NCBI RefSeq assembly: GCF_001637205.1
Contig: NZ_LVJH01000048.1
Coordinates: forward strand, 1-64,000
Direction of reading: 5' to 3'
DNA: 64,000 bases
DNA from: Paenibacillus glacialis
Lineage (GTDB): Bacteria; Bacillota; Bacilli; Paenibacillales; Paenibacillaceae
The position numbers and the translations under genes were made by a program. Numbering within the stretch: the stretch's first letter is position 1; the number at the start of each line of letters is the position of its first letter. The notes under the pieces were generated by a model. That model was not told where the DNA came from and ran no database searches. It worked only from the letters and a program-made list of their open reading frames with translations. This document shows positions 52,187 through 60,946 of this stretch, piece after piece.

Positions 52187-52217
52187 TGGAATCGAATTGA
52201 AATCTGCAAATTTGTGC

Positions 52218-52262
52218 CCAATCGTACATGAGTGTATTTGCCCTGATGTACGATTTTTTATG
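52218..52262 (+). terminator. terminator after the MMPL gene, embedding GTACAT/ATGTAC dyad
   Basis: ATCGTACAT (52221-52229) pairs with ATGTACGAT (52246-52254) followed by TTTTTT. The arms repeat the upstream operator-like motif, so it may serve both as terminator and regulator site before the kinase gene. Confidence 0.72.
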
Positions 52263-52326
52263 TTTACTATAAGGTAAGGTATAATAGAAACCATGTTATT
52301 ACTACAAGAACGAAAGAGGAGGACAC

Positions 52327-53553
52327 ATGGAAACGGGAAACGAGTTCAAGCAGTGGTCGCAAAAAAATCAATATAACGACTTACCCGATGCCATGTTTAA
52401 TGCCAGAGTTCCGAGCATGACTTGGGTTTTTTTCATTTATTTCATATCCATGATTGTACAGGTTCTGCACGAGCCGTCGTTTATTTCTTTGTCCTTCTTT
52501 TCGGGATTGATGCTTCTCCATGCCTCATTAATTTGGCAATTCTCATCTCTTACGGAAAAATATCCTTGGGTCTATTTCATGATTCAAGGCCTGATTATTC
52601 AGGGATGTGCGCTTATTATGGATCAAGCCACTTCTATGCTATTACTTGGAATGTATCCCGTTTTGACGGGTCAAAGCGTTGGTGTCTACAATCACAGAAT
52701 CAAAATGGTAATGATGTCCGTTTTGTACTATGTTTTATTCCTATCGACTTTCTTCATTTTGGGACAATCCGCATTGTTGGTTTTAATGTCGATCTTGTAC
52801 GTGATGATGACCGTCATTTTCGTTTCTTTTGCCGATTTATTTCTAAAGCAGGTTCATGCTCGGATCCGTACCCAAACCTTTCTTGAAGATCTGGAGCGCG
52901 CACATCGCAAGGTTGAGGAATTGACATTGGCGAACGAACGCCAACGAATGGCTCGGGATTTGCATGATACGTTGGCCCAAGGTCTGGTGGGTATCATTAT
53001 GCAGCTGGATGCGGTCGACGCGCATTTGACGAAAGGCAATTCCCAAAGAGCTCATGAAATCGTCCAGTATTCCATGGTTCATGCAAAGAAAACGTTATCG
53101 GAAGCCAGGTTAGCCATTGATAATCTTCGTTCAAAAACGTTTGCAACCGTCGACTTTTCAGATGCCATTCGCGAAGAAATAGAAAGATTCAAGAATGCGA
53201 CAGGTATTCAAGTATTTCTTGATATGAGCATGGATGGCAGCATACCCAAGTTAATGATGGAGCATGGACTTCACATTATAGGCGAATGCTTAACTAACGT
53301 TGCCAGGCATGCTGAAGCCAGTCATGTGTGGGTATACATTCGCATAGAGGACGAGAACATGAACCTCGAAATAAAAGATGATGGGAAAGGCATGGCTTCG
53401 AATCAAAAGGACTCCATTTCTGGACATTACGGACTAATCGGTATGAAGGAGCGCGTTCGCATCTTAGGGGGATCGCTTATCATAACCAATAATATCCCTT
53501 ACGGAACTTTGATAAAGATGGAGACATCCGATAAGAAAGGAGAGAGTTCATGA
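52327..53553 (+). CDS. NarL-type sensor histidine kinase (YdfH-like)
   Basis: 408 residues, start behind GAGGAGGACAC. Five or six membrane helices in residues 32-170, then a coiled coil and HisKA_3 domain with phospho-accepting His in MARDLHDTLAQGLVGI, and an HATPase domain with N box ECLTNVARHAEA and G box IKDDGKGM. It overlaps the response regulator by four bases. Confidence 0.92.
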   Translation: METGNEFKQWSQKNQYNDLPDAMFNARVPSMTWVFFIYFISMIVQVLHEPSFISLSFFSGLMLLHASLIWQFSSLTEKYPWVYFMIQGLIIQGCALIMDQATSMLLLGMYPVLTGQSVGVYNHRIKMVMMSVLYYVLFLSTFFILGQSALLVLMSILYVMMTVIFVSFADLFLKQVHARIRTQTFLEDLERAHRKVEELTLANERQRMARDLHDTLAQGLVGIIMQLDAVDAHLTKGNSQRAHEIVQYSMVHAKKTLSEARLAIDNLRSKTFATVDFSDAIREEIERFKNATGIQVFLDMSMDGSIPKLMMEHGLHIIGECLTNVARHAEASHVWVYIRIEDENMNLEIKDDGKGMASNQKDSISGHYGLIGMKERVRILGGSLIITNNIPYGTLIKMETSDKKGESS

Positions 53554-54200
53554 AATACAACGTGCTTATCGCTGATGATCACCTTGTGGTAAGAGAAGGG
53601 CTAAAGTTTATTATTGAGACGAATGACAATTTTCAAGTCGTCGGAGAAGCGGCAAACGGAGAGGAGGTCCTGAGATTATTGGAGTCATTAACGCCGGATA
53701 TCATTCTTATGGACTTAAATATGCCTATAATGAGCGGATTGGATACCATGAAAGAGCTAAAGGAAAGGAACATCCATATCCCTGTTGTGATATTAACAAC
53801 TTATAATGAAGATGAACTGATGATAAATGGGCTAGAATTGGGGGCAAAGGGATATCTTCTGAAAGATACCGGAAGAGATCATCTATTCCGCACGATCGAA
53901 TCCGCGGTTCGCGGCGACACGCTGCTACAGCCTGAAATTATGGCAAGAGTATTCGCGGCAAGGAGCAAACGCCATGATGCGCATGATACGTCTTCAAAGC
54001 AAACGGTGCTCTCCGAGAAAGAGCGAATCGTTCTTCAGGCCATTGCACGCGGTTATCGAAGTAAAGAAATAGCTGGCGATATGGGGATATCCGAGCGTAC
54101 GGTCAAAGCTCACTTGACGAACATCTATAACAAACTAGGAGTGGATTCTAGATCCCAAGCGGTTGCTGTCGCGATCGAACGGGGTATCGTTCAGTTATAA
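53550..54200 (+). CDS. NarL-family response regulator (YdfI-like)
   Basis: 216 residues. Receiver domain with DD (9-10), phospho-Asp in ILMDLNMP and Lys in LLKDTG; C-terminal LuxR helix-turn-helix (LSEKERIVLQAIARGYRSKEIAGDM, in parts; TVKAHLTNIYNKLGV). Together with the kinase it likely activates the MMPL transporter through the GTACAT/ATGTAC sites. Confidence 0.93.
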   Translation: MKYNVLIADDHLVVREGLKFIIETNDNFQVVGEAANGEEVLRLLESLTPDIILMDLNMPIMSGLDTMKELKERNIHIPVVILTTYNEDELMINGLELGAKGYLLKDTGRDHLFRTIESAVRGDTLLQPEIMARVFAARSKRHDAHDTSSKQTVLSEKERIVLQAIARGYRSKEIAGDMGISERTVKAHLTNIYNKLGVDSRSQAVAVAIERGIVQL

Positions 54201-54332
54201 GATTAAAGAAACGGAAAAGAAAGGTAGATCCCATTGACGGAGAAGAGGCTAAACCCAAGAGGGATCGTCAGAATCTAAAAGGAATATTTGAAGAGTATTA
54301 TGATAGGAAATTCTAGGAATCCGTCAACGTCT

Positions 54333-54380
54333 TTTAACATAGTACTCCTACATCGTCGCTACCGCTTCTTAATCAAAGAA
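54333..54380 (+). repeat. attC-like left-half remnant E36
   Basis: TTTTAAC followed by CTCCTACATCGTCGCTACCGCT, matching the left arm of E12/E15; right half missing. Confidence 0.55.
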
Positions 54381-54401
54381 GTTAGTCCAGGGGGTTGCCA
54401 A

Positions 54402-54908
54402 ATGGAAGTAATATTAAAAGAACTATTGATAAAAGAAGCAAAAGAGATTCATGATATGGCGCTAGAGATAGGTCCAGGAGAGAATGGGTTTGTTAATAGC
54501 CTATATACTACAAGTGAAGACATGTTCAGCGAGAAGATTTTGAGATGCCATGATATGGCAAGAGGAATAAACCTAGAATCCTATTTAGTGCCACAAACTA
54601 TTTACTGGTTGTATATAGATGGTTATCCTTCTGGGTACGGGAAACTGCGTCATTATCTAAACGATAAATTACTAGAACGTGGTGGGCATATCGGTTATGT
54701 TATCCGGCCTTCATGCCGAAATAAAGGATATGGAATATTAATATTGCGTGAACTATTGAGTAAAGCAAGTGAGATGAAAATTGAAAATGTATTACTGACG
54801 TGTGATGAAGTCAACATGCCTTCTAGGAAAATTATTGAGGCGAACAGCGGTGTATTAACCGAGTTAAGTGAAGGAGTCTGTAAGTACTGGATAAAGACAA
54901 CAGTGTAG
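54402..54908 (+). CDS. GNAT family N-acetyltransferase
   Basis: 168 residues from ATG 54402; the ribosome site AGGGGGTT lies six bases upstream and the frame is open to 54288. IGYVIRPSCRNKGYGILILREL (in parts IGYVIRPSCRN and KGYGILIL) is the acetyl-CoA loop, and the ending CDEVNMPSRKIIEANSGVL is typical of the N-acetyltransferase group with an E-x-N helix. Substrate unknown. It is followed by E37, so it behaves as a cassette whose left boundary has decayed. Confidence 0.85.
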   Translation: MEVILKELLIKEAKEIHDMALEIGPGENGFVNSLYTTSEDMFSEKILRCHDMARGINLESYLVPQTIYWLYIDGYPSGYGKLRHYLNDKLLERGGHIGYVIRPSCRNKGYGILILRELLSKASEMKIENVLLTCDEVNMPSRKIIEANSGVLTELSEGVCKYWIKTTV

Positions 54909-54933
54909 GTTCAATTGAAGAAGAGACGACATC

Positions 54934-55062
54934 ATCTAACGTAATATTAGCGCTGCGAGCTATTAGCCCTTGATCTGCCAGAGTTTTTTCGAAGAAGGAC
55001 ATCAGGCAGATCATCCATTCTCCTAAGGGGGAAGGGATGTCGCTAATACACAAGCGTTATAT
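54934..55062 (+). repeat. attC-like site E37
   Basis: ATCTAAC ... GTTATAT, 129 bp. Outer ATATTAGCG/CGCTAATA, a further compensated stem; inner ATCTGCC/GGCAGAT; third arm reduced to CATCCATTCTCC with GGGGGAAGGGATG. Confidence 0.82.
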
Positions 55063-55102
55063 GCAATTGGGGCAAATACTATTCTTTGAAGGTGGGTCAG
55101 TG

Positions 55103-55771
55103 ATGGATAAGTATACAGAACCAAATTTTAATCAGTGCGCTGTAATTACAATTGATACTCAAAATGACTTTAGCTTGCTTGGTGCCATTGCCGAAATAAA
55201 AGGAACAAATGAAGTAATACCTCAGATGAAGAGTATCTTAGAGACGTGTAGGAGAAATCAAATCCCAATTATACATGTTATCCGTTTGTACAAAGAAGAT
55301 GGGTCGAATGTAGACATATGTCGTAGGGAAATGATTGAATCCGGCGTTGATGTAGTCAGACCCGGATCTACTGGGGCAGAACTTGTAAGTTCAATTACGC
55401 CAACAAATGCTGAAGGATTGCAATATCAAGACCTATTGAATGGAACGATTCAATTAATTGGAAATTTAGAATGGGCTATTTATAAATCTAGATGGGGAGC
55501 ATTTTACCAAACCAACCTAGAAAATTTTTTAAGAGAGAAAGAAATAGATACTTTAATTTTCATAGGATGCAATTTCCCGAATTGTCCAAGAACAAGTATT
55601 TATCAAGCAAGCGAGCGAGATTTTAAAGTTGTAATGGTAGAAGACGCTATTTCCGGCATCTATAGTAAAGGGATTGATGAAATAATGAATATTGGAGTAA
55701 AGGTTTATACAACAAATGGGTTAATACAAGAATTAGAGAGCATATTCAAAGATCACCCCAACGGCATATAA
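55103..55771 (+). CDS. isochorismatase/nicotinamidase-family cysteine hydrolase
   Basis: 222 residues from ATG 55103 (GAAGGTGGGTCAG upstream). The catalytic Asp-Lys-Cys triad can be placed: D18 in ITIDTQNDF, Lys in AIYKSRWGAF, Cys in FIGCNFPNCPRTS followed by the usual cis-peptide region. Shorter members act on amides such as nicotinamide; the substrate here is not predictable. Starts after E37 (GTTATAT); its end GCATATAAGAAC may be a mutated matching core. Confidence 0.87.
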   Translation: MDKYTEPNFNQCAVITIDTQNDFSLLGAIAEIKGTNEVIPQMKSILETCRRNQIPIIHVIRLYKEDGSNVDICRREMIESGVDVVRPGSTGAELVSSITPTNAEGLQYQDLLNGTIQLIGNLEWAIYKSRWGAFYQTNLENFLREKEIDTLIFIGCNFPNCPRTSIYQASERDFKVVMVEDAISGIYSKGIDEIMNIGVKVYTTNGLIQELESIFKDHPNGI

Positions 55772-55854
55772 GAACATATTTACGCTTCAGCAGTCAAGTT
55801 GTCTCGATGATTTAATAATGTTAATAAAAAAAGCAAATGAAAGAGTTGAGATCA

Positions 55855-56295
55855 ATGATAATAAGGCCTTTCGAGAGTGATGATCTTAGGAAATGTACTA
55901 CCCTCTTTGTTAATGTGTTTAATCGAGAACCATGGAATGATAATTGGTCGATAGAAGCTGCTAAACAATATTTAGTTGACTACATACAGACACCTGGGTT
56001 TAGAGGTTTCATTGCTGAAGACGGGAGTGAAATAAGAGGTTTTATTTTTGGATTTCGCAAGCGATGGTGGGAAGGTGATGAATTCTTTGTTAATGAAATG
56101 TGTGTCCAAGTTGATGAACAACGAAGTGGAATCGGAACAAAGTTGATTAACTATATAGAAGGTGATTTAATACACGCAGGGATCGAGAATATAACACTTT
56201 TGACTAATAGGGAGATTCCAGCTGAGGAATTTTACAAGAAAAACGGTTTTAATGAAATAGAAAGATTAATATTTTTACATAAGAGAATTAAGTGA
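55855..56295 (+). CDS. GNAT family N-acetyltransferase
   Basis: 146 residues from ATG 55855; ATG 55837 is the alternative start. Starts MIIRPFESDDLRKCTTLF; acetyl-CoA segment NEMCVQVDEQRSGIGTKLIN (part) and final AEEFYKKNGFNEIERL. It resembles AAC(6')-like small acetyltransferases in length and layout, but no resistance role can be claimed. No attC-like site separates it clearly from the isochorismatase gene. Confidence 0.85.
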   Translation: MIIRPFESDDLRKCTTLFVNVFNREPWNDNWSIEAAKQYLVDYIQTPGFRGFIAEDGSEIRGFIFGFRKRWWEGDEFFVNEMCVQVDEQRSGIGTKLINYIEGDLIHAGIENITLLTNREIPAEEFYKKNGFNEIERLIFLHKRIK

Positions 56296-56473
56296 ATAAT
56301 ACCGATTCATCATAATAGCATCTGCTCTAGCTAACGTACATCAATCCCTGCAGTTATAATTAATCTTTATCACCCAACTATTGGAAAGATCGCGTATAAT
56401 TTATTTAAGATATTTGGGTGCAATAGTATTTCATTGTGACATAAAAACTATTTATATATTATGGGGGATTGAA

Positions 56474-57355
56474 ATGAACATTGTTTTTAGAAGTTTCGAT
56501 AATTCTTATTATGATAAAGTTTGTGATTTTTTGATTGAATTATCAAAAGATGACCGTAGACATATAAATTGGAATTGGGCAAGATGGGAGTGGATGTTTT
56601 TTCACCCTGAATTTAATACTGACTTAATGAATAAAATTGGAATGTGGTATTGTAATGATGAGTTAGTAGGAATAGCAACCTATGACCATTATTTCGGCGA
56701 AGCATTTTTTGCAACTAAACAAGGGTTTGCAGAATTAGAAAAAGATATATTAGAATATGCCATTGCTACTTTCAGTAATGAAAATGGCCTTGGGATTGCG
56801 GTGAATGATACGGATCCTCACACGCTAGACTTATTACGAAGTAGGAATTTTGTGAAGAATGATCTGACTGAAAACATACTCGAATTTACACTAGAGAATG
56901 CTAACCTTGATTTTATAACTCCTGAGGGTATAACTTTAAAAAATATTGATATAAAAAAGGACTTATATAAACATCAAAATTTGCTGTGGAAGGCATTTGA
57001 TAACGAAGGACATATACCTGTTGATGAAACTACTATTAATAAGCAAAAAGTAATGTTGTCAGCCACGAATTTGAATTCATTCCTACATATTGTTGCAGAA
57101 AATGAAGATGGGGAATATGTTGCATACTGCGGCTTATGGTATAGTCAGAAAACTGATTATGCTTATGTTGAACCTGTATGTACAATTCCAGAGTACCGGC
57201 ATAAGGGACTTGGTAAAGCGGTAGTTCTAGAAGCCTTAAAAAGATGTTACGCCTTAGGTGCTAAAAAAGCATATGTTATTTCTGATAATTCTTTTTATAA
57301 GTCCTTAGGCTTTCATCAGCATTCGCATTATACTTTCTATTGGCATAACACCTGA
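56474..57355 (+). CDS. two-domain GNAT family acetyltransferase
   Basis: 293 residues from ATG 56474 (ATGGGGGATTG upstream). The N-terminal half (about 1-140) is a GNAT-like domain with weak motifs; the C-terminal half has the active site: YVEPVCTIPEYRHKGLGKAVV (in parts VEPVCTIPEY and RHKGLGKAVV) and SFYKSLGF. Substrate unknown. A degraded attC-like site follows. Confidence 0.85.
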   Translation: MNIVFRSFDNSYYDKVCDFLIELSKDDRRHINWNWARWEWMFFHPEFNTDLMNKIGMWYCNDELVGIATYDHYFGEAFFATKQGFAELEKDILEYAIATFSNENGLGIAVNDTDPHTLDLLRSRNFVKNDLTENILEFTLENANLDFITPEGITLKNIDIKKDLYKHQNLLWKAFDNEGHIPVDETTINKQKVMLSATNLNSFLHIVAENEDGEYVAYCGLWYSQKTDYAYVEPVCTIPEYRHKGLGKAVVLEALKRCYALGAKKAYVISDNSFYKSLGFHQHSHYTFYWHNT

Positions 57356-57369
57356 TATTTCAATCATAC

Positions 57370-57521
57370 TTCTAATATCATTACATTCCTACATCGTCGC
57401 TGACGCTCCACGATCGCCAAGAGGAATCTCCAAGAAGTGAATTCAGGCGTCACTTGTTATTGGGAAATTCTGATGACCTATCAACTTGGTTGACTTAAGC
57501 CGATTGAACGTCACGTTAGGT
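57370..57521 (+). repeat. degraded attC-like site E38
   Basis: Left core blurred (CTTCTAATATC); CATTCCTACATCGTCGC and GATCGCC/GGCGTC are kept; the right outer arm AGGAATGC has been deleted so that GAACGTCA joins CGTTAGGT directly (57515-57521). Confidence 0.7.
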
Positions 57522-57562
57522 GAAACTCTCGAAAGCCAAAAAACTAGACTGAGGGAAGTTTA

Positions 57563-58291
57563 ATGAAGAAAATAATATATTGTTTATTCTTGCTATCCAT
57601 ACTTCAATTATTAACTGCGTGCGATGCTAGTAACAAAAATTTATCCAATAATTCACCCAGTACAAATACGGAATCAAAGAATAATGAAAAGCCTGAAGAA
57701 CAAAGAAATGTTAGCGCTACAGGTATAGAAACAATAATACCTTCTGGCTGGAAGATACTTGAGAAAGTCAAAGGAGAACCAGAAAAAGCAGAAGGAGATT
57801 TAAATAAAGATGGCATTCATGATATTGCTGCAGTTATTGAAAAAACAACAACTGAACCAGAAGAGGCCCCTTCACGCGCATTACTAATTGCTTTTGGTTC
57901 TATGGATAAAACCTATTCACTTTCAATCATTGCTGATAGAGTGATTTTAAAGGCCGATGAAGGTGGTGTTTGGGGAGATCCCTTTGATGGTCTTTCTATA
58001 GATAGAGGATCAGTTCTGGTAAGCGAGTACGGTGGAAGTAACTGGAGATGGTACAATAAATATAGATTTAGATATCAGAATAATGATTGGTATTTGATTG
58101 GGGCAACAATGGGGGAATATTTCACCGGTACGACAACACAAGAAAACGCCGATGAGGAAGATTATAACTTGCTTACTGGTGATTATATTATAAGAACTAC
58201 CGTTGACAATGGGAAAGTTACAATGAAACAAGGAAATAGAGGTAGAAAACAACTAATAAAACTAAGAGATTTTAACATGGAAGACATGTAG
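57563..58291 (+). CDS. putative lipoprotein
   Basis: 242 residues behind GAGGGAAGTTTA. Signal peptide with lipobox LLTAC, Cys20; then an Asn/Ser/Thr-rich linker to about 60 and a globular domain with DLNKDGIHDIAAVIE, an FG-GAP-like calcium-binding style phrase, and WYLIGATMGEY. Possibly a surface sensor or binding protein; function unknown. Bounded by E38 and E39. Confidence 0.78.
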   Translation: MKKIIYCLFLLSILQLLTACDASNKNLSNNSPSTNTESKNNEKPEEQRNVSATGIETIIPSGWKILEKVKGEPEKAEGDLNKDGIHDIAAVIEKTTTEPEEAPSRALLIAFGSMDKTYSLSIIADRVILKADEGGVWGDPFDGLSIDRGSVLVSEYGGSNWRWYNKYRFRYQNNDWYLIGATMGEYFTGTTTQENADEEDYNLLTGDYIIRTTVDNGKVTMKQGNRGRKQLIKLRDFNMEDM

Positions 58292-58316
58292 ATATTTAGA
58301 GCGAATCGTGAGAATC

Positions 58317-58460
58317 GCCTAACACCGTACTCATGTATCCGATCTTCGGTCCTTTGGTTGACAGATATATAATCATGAATAAGCTCGGACAACAAATGCC
58401 CCATCCTAAGATAAGAGATATCTATGGCTGGGGCATTTTGTGAATACCTGAACGTTAGGC
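58317..58460 (+). repeat. attC-like site E39 (single-hairpin type)
   Basis: GCCTAAC ... GTTAGGC, 144 bp. Third arm AATGCCCCATCCTAAG ... CTATGGCTGGGGCATT; outer arms only partly paired. Confidence 0.78.
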
Positions 58461-58555
58461 GAAACCTTTGAAAGCAATATTAATAGCTTGTGTACCATGG
58501 TAAAATAGATAAAATGCAGATTCATAACAAAAAAATCGCGTTCGAGGAGAATATA

Positions 58556-59152
58556 ATGGAAAGACAACAAAAACCATATGTAATTGCCATTGCTGCAGTT
58601 TCTGGTGGTGGGAAAACTACAGTGACGAAACGTTTAACAGCTACTTTAAGCAATTCGAAAGCTCTTTATTTCGATGACTATGAATTTGATGGTGAGCCCG
58701 ATGATATTCGTGAATGGGTAGAGAAGGGTTCGGATCATAATGTGTGGAATTTATCGCCATTAATCAACCAGATACAGTTGTTACTATCAGAACATATACC
58801 ACCACTTGACTACATATTACTTGATTATCCTTTTGCCTATGCACATGAAGAAATGAGTAAATTAATCAATTTTACAATCTTTATCGATACCCCCTTGGAC
58901 ATGGCTATGGCAAGGCGAATATTAAGAGATTTTGCAGAAGAGTCTATTGAGAATGTCAGAAATGATATGGAAAATTACCTATCTCGAGGAAGGAATGCGT
59001 ATTTGGATATGTTAAGAACAACAAAACCTAATTCAGATTTCATTGTCGATGGTTCTTTGCCACTTGATACCATTGTAGCCACGATAACAGAGGAAATTAA
59101 TAATAAAAAAAGTAGAAAAGAGGAGAGTCCGCTCTATGAACCAACTAATTAA
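58556..59152 (+). CDS. P-loop kinase (uridine-kinase-like)
   Basis: 198 residues from ATG 58556 (TCGAGGAGAATA upstream). Walker A VSGGGKTT (15-22); KALYFDDYEFDG resembles the substrate-binding DDF/Y segment of uridine kinases; DYILLDYPFAYAHEE corresponds to Walker B. It phosphorylates an unknown small molecule. Its 3' end overlaps the cupin gene by 17 bases, so the two are coupled; this would be a two-gene cassette if its right end were preserved. Confidence 0.82.
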   Translation: MERQQKPYVIAIAAVSGGGKTTVTKRLTATLSNSKALYFDDYEFDGEPDDIREWVEKGSDHNVWNLSPLINQIQLLLSEHIPPLDYILLDYPFAYAHEEMSKLINFTIFIDTPLDMAMARRILRDFAEESIENVRNDMENYLSRGRNAYLDMLRTTKPNSDFIVDGSLPLDTIVATITEEINNKKSRKEESPLYEPTN

Positions 59153-59636
59153 AGAAACAGTCATTAAGCTTGCTGAAAATTTCCAAATACCCGAAAGAGT
59201 GTTCAATATCGATGATTTACCTTGGGTACCTTTTGATGAAGGGGAAGTTAATTGTTACTTTAAACCACTTAGATTTGACTTATCGACAGGAAGTTGGACG
59301 TATTTATTTAAGATAAAGAGCAATAAAATATTAACTCGTCACCGGCACACAGGAGGAAGTGTTATAGGATACAACATTCAAGGGGAATGGAGATATGAAG
59401 GACGAGAATGGATCGCCAAACCAGGAACATTTATATTCGAACCACCAGGAGATATTCATACATTAATTACAGAAGACGAAGAGGTAATTACATTATTTAT
59501 CTTGGGAGGATCTCTACAATACTTCGATGAAAATAACGTGATTATTGGACAAGATGATGTTTATACAGTTTTGAAGAAGTATAGGGATTATTGCATTGAA
59601 AATGAACTAGAAATACGTGAGGACCTAATTTATTAG
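59136..59636 (+). CDS. cupin-domain protein (dihydroxyacetophenone-dioxygenase-like)
   Basis: 166 residues with AGAGGAGAG upstream. A single cupin barrel: motif 1 HRHTGGSVIGYNIQGEWRYEG (in parts HRHTGGSVIGYN and GEWRYEG) and motif 2 PPGDIHTL, supplying two His of motif 1 and one of motif 2 for metal binding. It resembles 2,4'-dihydroxyacetophenone dioxygenase/ChrR-type cupins. Enzymatic role uncertain. Confidence 0.8.
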   Translation: MNQLIKETVIKLAENFQIPERVFNIDDLPWVPFDEGEVNCYFKPLRFDLSTGSWTYLFKIKSNKILTRHRHTGGSVIGYNIQGEWRYEGREWIAKPGTFIFEPPGDIHTLITEDEEVITLFILGGSLQYFDENNVIIGQDDVYTVLKKYRDYCIENELEIREDLIY

Positions 59637-59718
59637 ATAACGATCAAACTGAATATAAGAAAATAACATGTGGTGACTCATGTGAATTATTTATCGAGAT
59701 TAAAAAGGAGGTTATTAT

Positions 59719-60237
59719 ATGCCAAGTCATGATTATGAATCTAAACACGCATTGAAAAACGCTATCCATACCGGCTATCTGTCTCTGGATATTGAATTTG
59801 ATGGAATTGAAGATTCTCAAAAAGATATACGTATTCAAGAGGTAGATCGCACGCCTGCAGAAATCATTGCCTATCAACTTGGTTGGATGAATCTTGTTAT
59901 GGGATGGGACAGGGATGAAAAAATGGGTAAAACCGTCATTATGCCTGCTCAGAGCTATAAATGGAATCAACTTGGCGGACTGTATCAATCATTTTATCAT
60001 ACATATGCGCTCTACTCTTTAAACGATTTGAGATCTTTATTCAAAGAAACAGAACAACAATGGCAGGACTGGATTGATTCATTGAATGAAGAAGAACTCT
60101 TTACGCAAGGTGTTCGACTTTGGACAGGTACTAATCCGCGGTGGGCGATGGTCAAATGGATTCACATTAATTCAGTTGCGCCTTTCAAGACATTTCGTTC
60201 TAAGATTCGTAAATGGAAGAAACTACAGTTATCGTGA
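59719..60237 (+). CDS. ClbS/DfsB-family four-helix-bundle protein
   Basis: 172 residues behind AAAAAGGAGGTTATTAT. The family pattern is clear: RTPAEIIAYQLGWMNLVMGWD near 43-64 and NQLGGLYQSFYH. ClbS of colibactin producers is a self-protection hydrolase of this family; most members are uncharacterised. No attC-like site is visible on either side. Confidence 0.85.
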   Translation: MPSHDYESKHALKNAIHTGYLSLDIEFDGIEDSQKDIRIQEVDRTPAEIIAYQLGWMNLVMGWDRDEKMGKTVIMPAQSYKWNQLGGLYQSFYHTYALYSLNDLRSLFKETEQQWQDWIDSLNEEELFTQGVRLWTGTNPRWAMVKWIHINSVAPFKTFRSKIRKWKKLQLS

Positions 60238-60327
60238 TCCTTTTCTGGATGATAGATTTGGAGAATATACGCATTGTCTTTCGAGTGTTTGTTTTGAGAA
60301 GAAACTATGAGGCTATGGAGGTAAATA

Positions 60328-60861
60328 ATGTTAAGTGTGAAGTATAGAAAATTAGTAGTTGAAGATTGTAAACGAATAAATGATATGAATCCATCGCAAT
60401 ACATAAAAAAAGCATGGAGAGAAGTCAATGGACAACGCCAGTTAGTTGAGATTAACTATCTAGATTCTGATTGGGCTAATGGTTACGAACACCATTTCAA
60501 TAGTTTGAAAGCAACGATATTAAGTGAAGGTGATGCGGTAGGTGCTTTTGATGACAGTAACAGATTAATGGGGTTCGCTACAATAAATCGTGAGTTCTTT
60601 GGTGACAATTCTAATTACGTTTTATTAGACCAATTATTTATTTCATTAGAGCATAGAAATAAAGGAATAGGTAAAAAGTTATTCTTGATAATTGCAGAAA
60701 TAGCGAAAGAGTGGCAAGCAGATAAAATATATATTTGTTCTGGTTCTGCCGAAGAGACAGTTGCATTTTATTTTGCGCTTGGGTGTAAAGAGACAGTAGA
60801 AATAAATAAGACACTATACGAACAGGACCCAAGGGATTTTCAACTAGAGTATCAACTTTAA
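60328..60861 (+). CDS. GNAT family N-acetyltransferase
   Basis: 177 residues, start after TATGGAGGTAAATA. Acetyl-CoA segment LDQLFISLEHRNKGIGKKLF (in parts) and a C-terminal AEETVAFYFALGCKETVEIN. Substrate unknown. Intergenic gap of 90 bases from the ClbS-like gene; probably its own unit. Confidence 0.85.
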   Translation: MLSVKYRKLVVEDCKRINDMNPSQYIKKAWREVNGQRQLVEINYLDSDWANGYEHHFNSLKATILSEGDAVGAFDDSNRLMGFATINREFFGDNSNYVLLDQLFISLEHRNKGIGKKLFLIIAEIAKEWQADKIYICSGSAEETVAFYFALGCKETVEINKTLYEQDPRDFQLEYQL

Positions 60862-60946
60862 TGATATCCTCGGGTTCCCATCCAACTTTACTACATACCT
60901 AATATTACTGTCGAGAACCTCTGTAATGTCGAGGATTTGCTCATTT

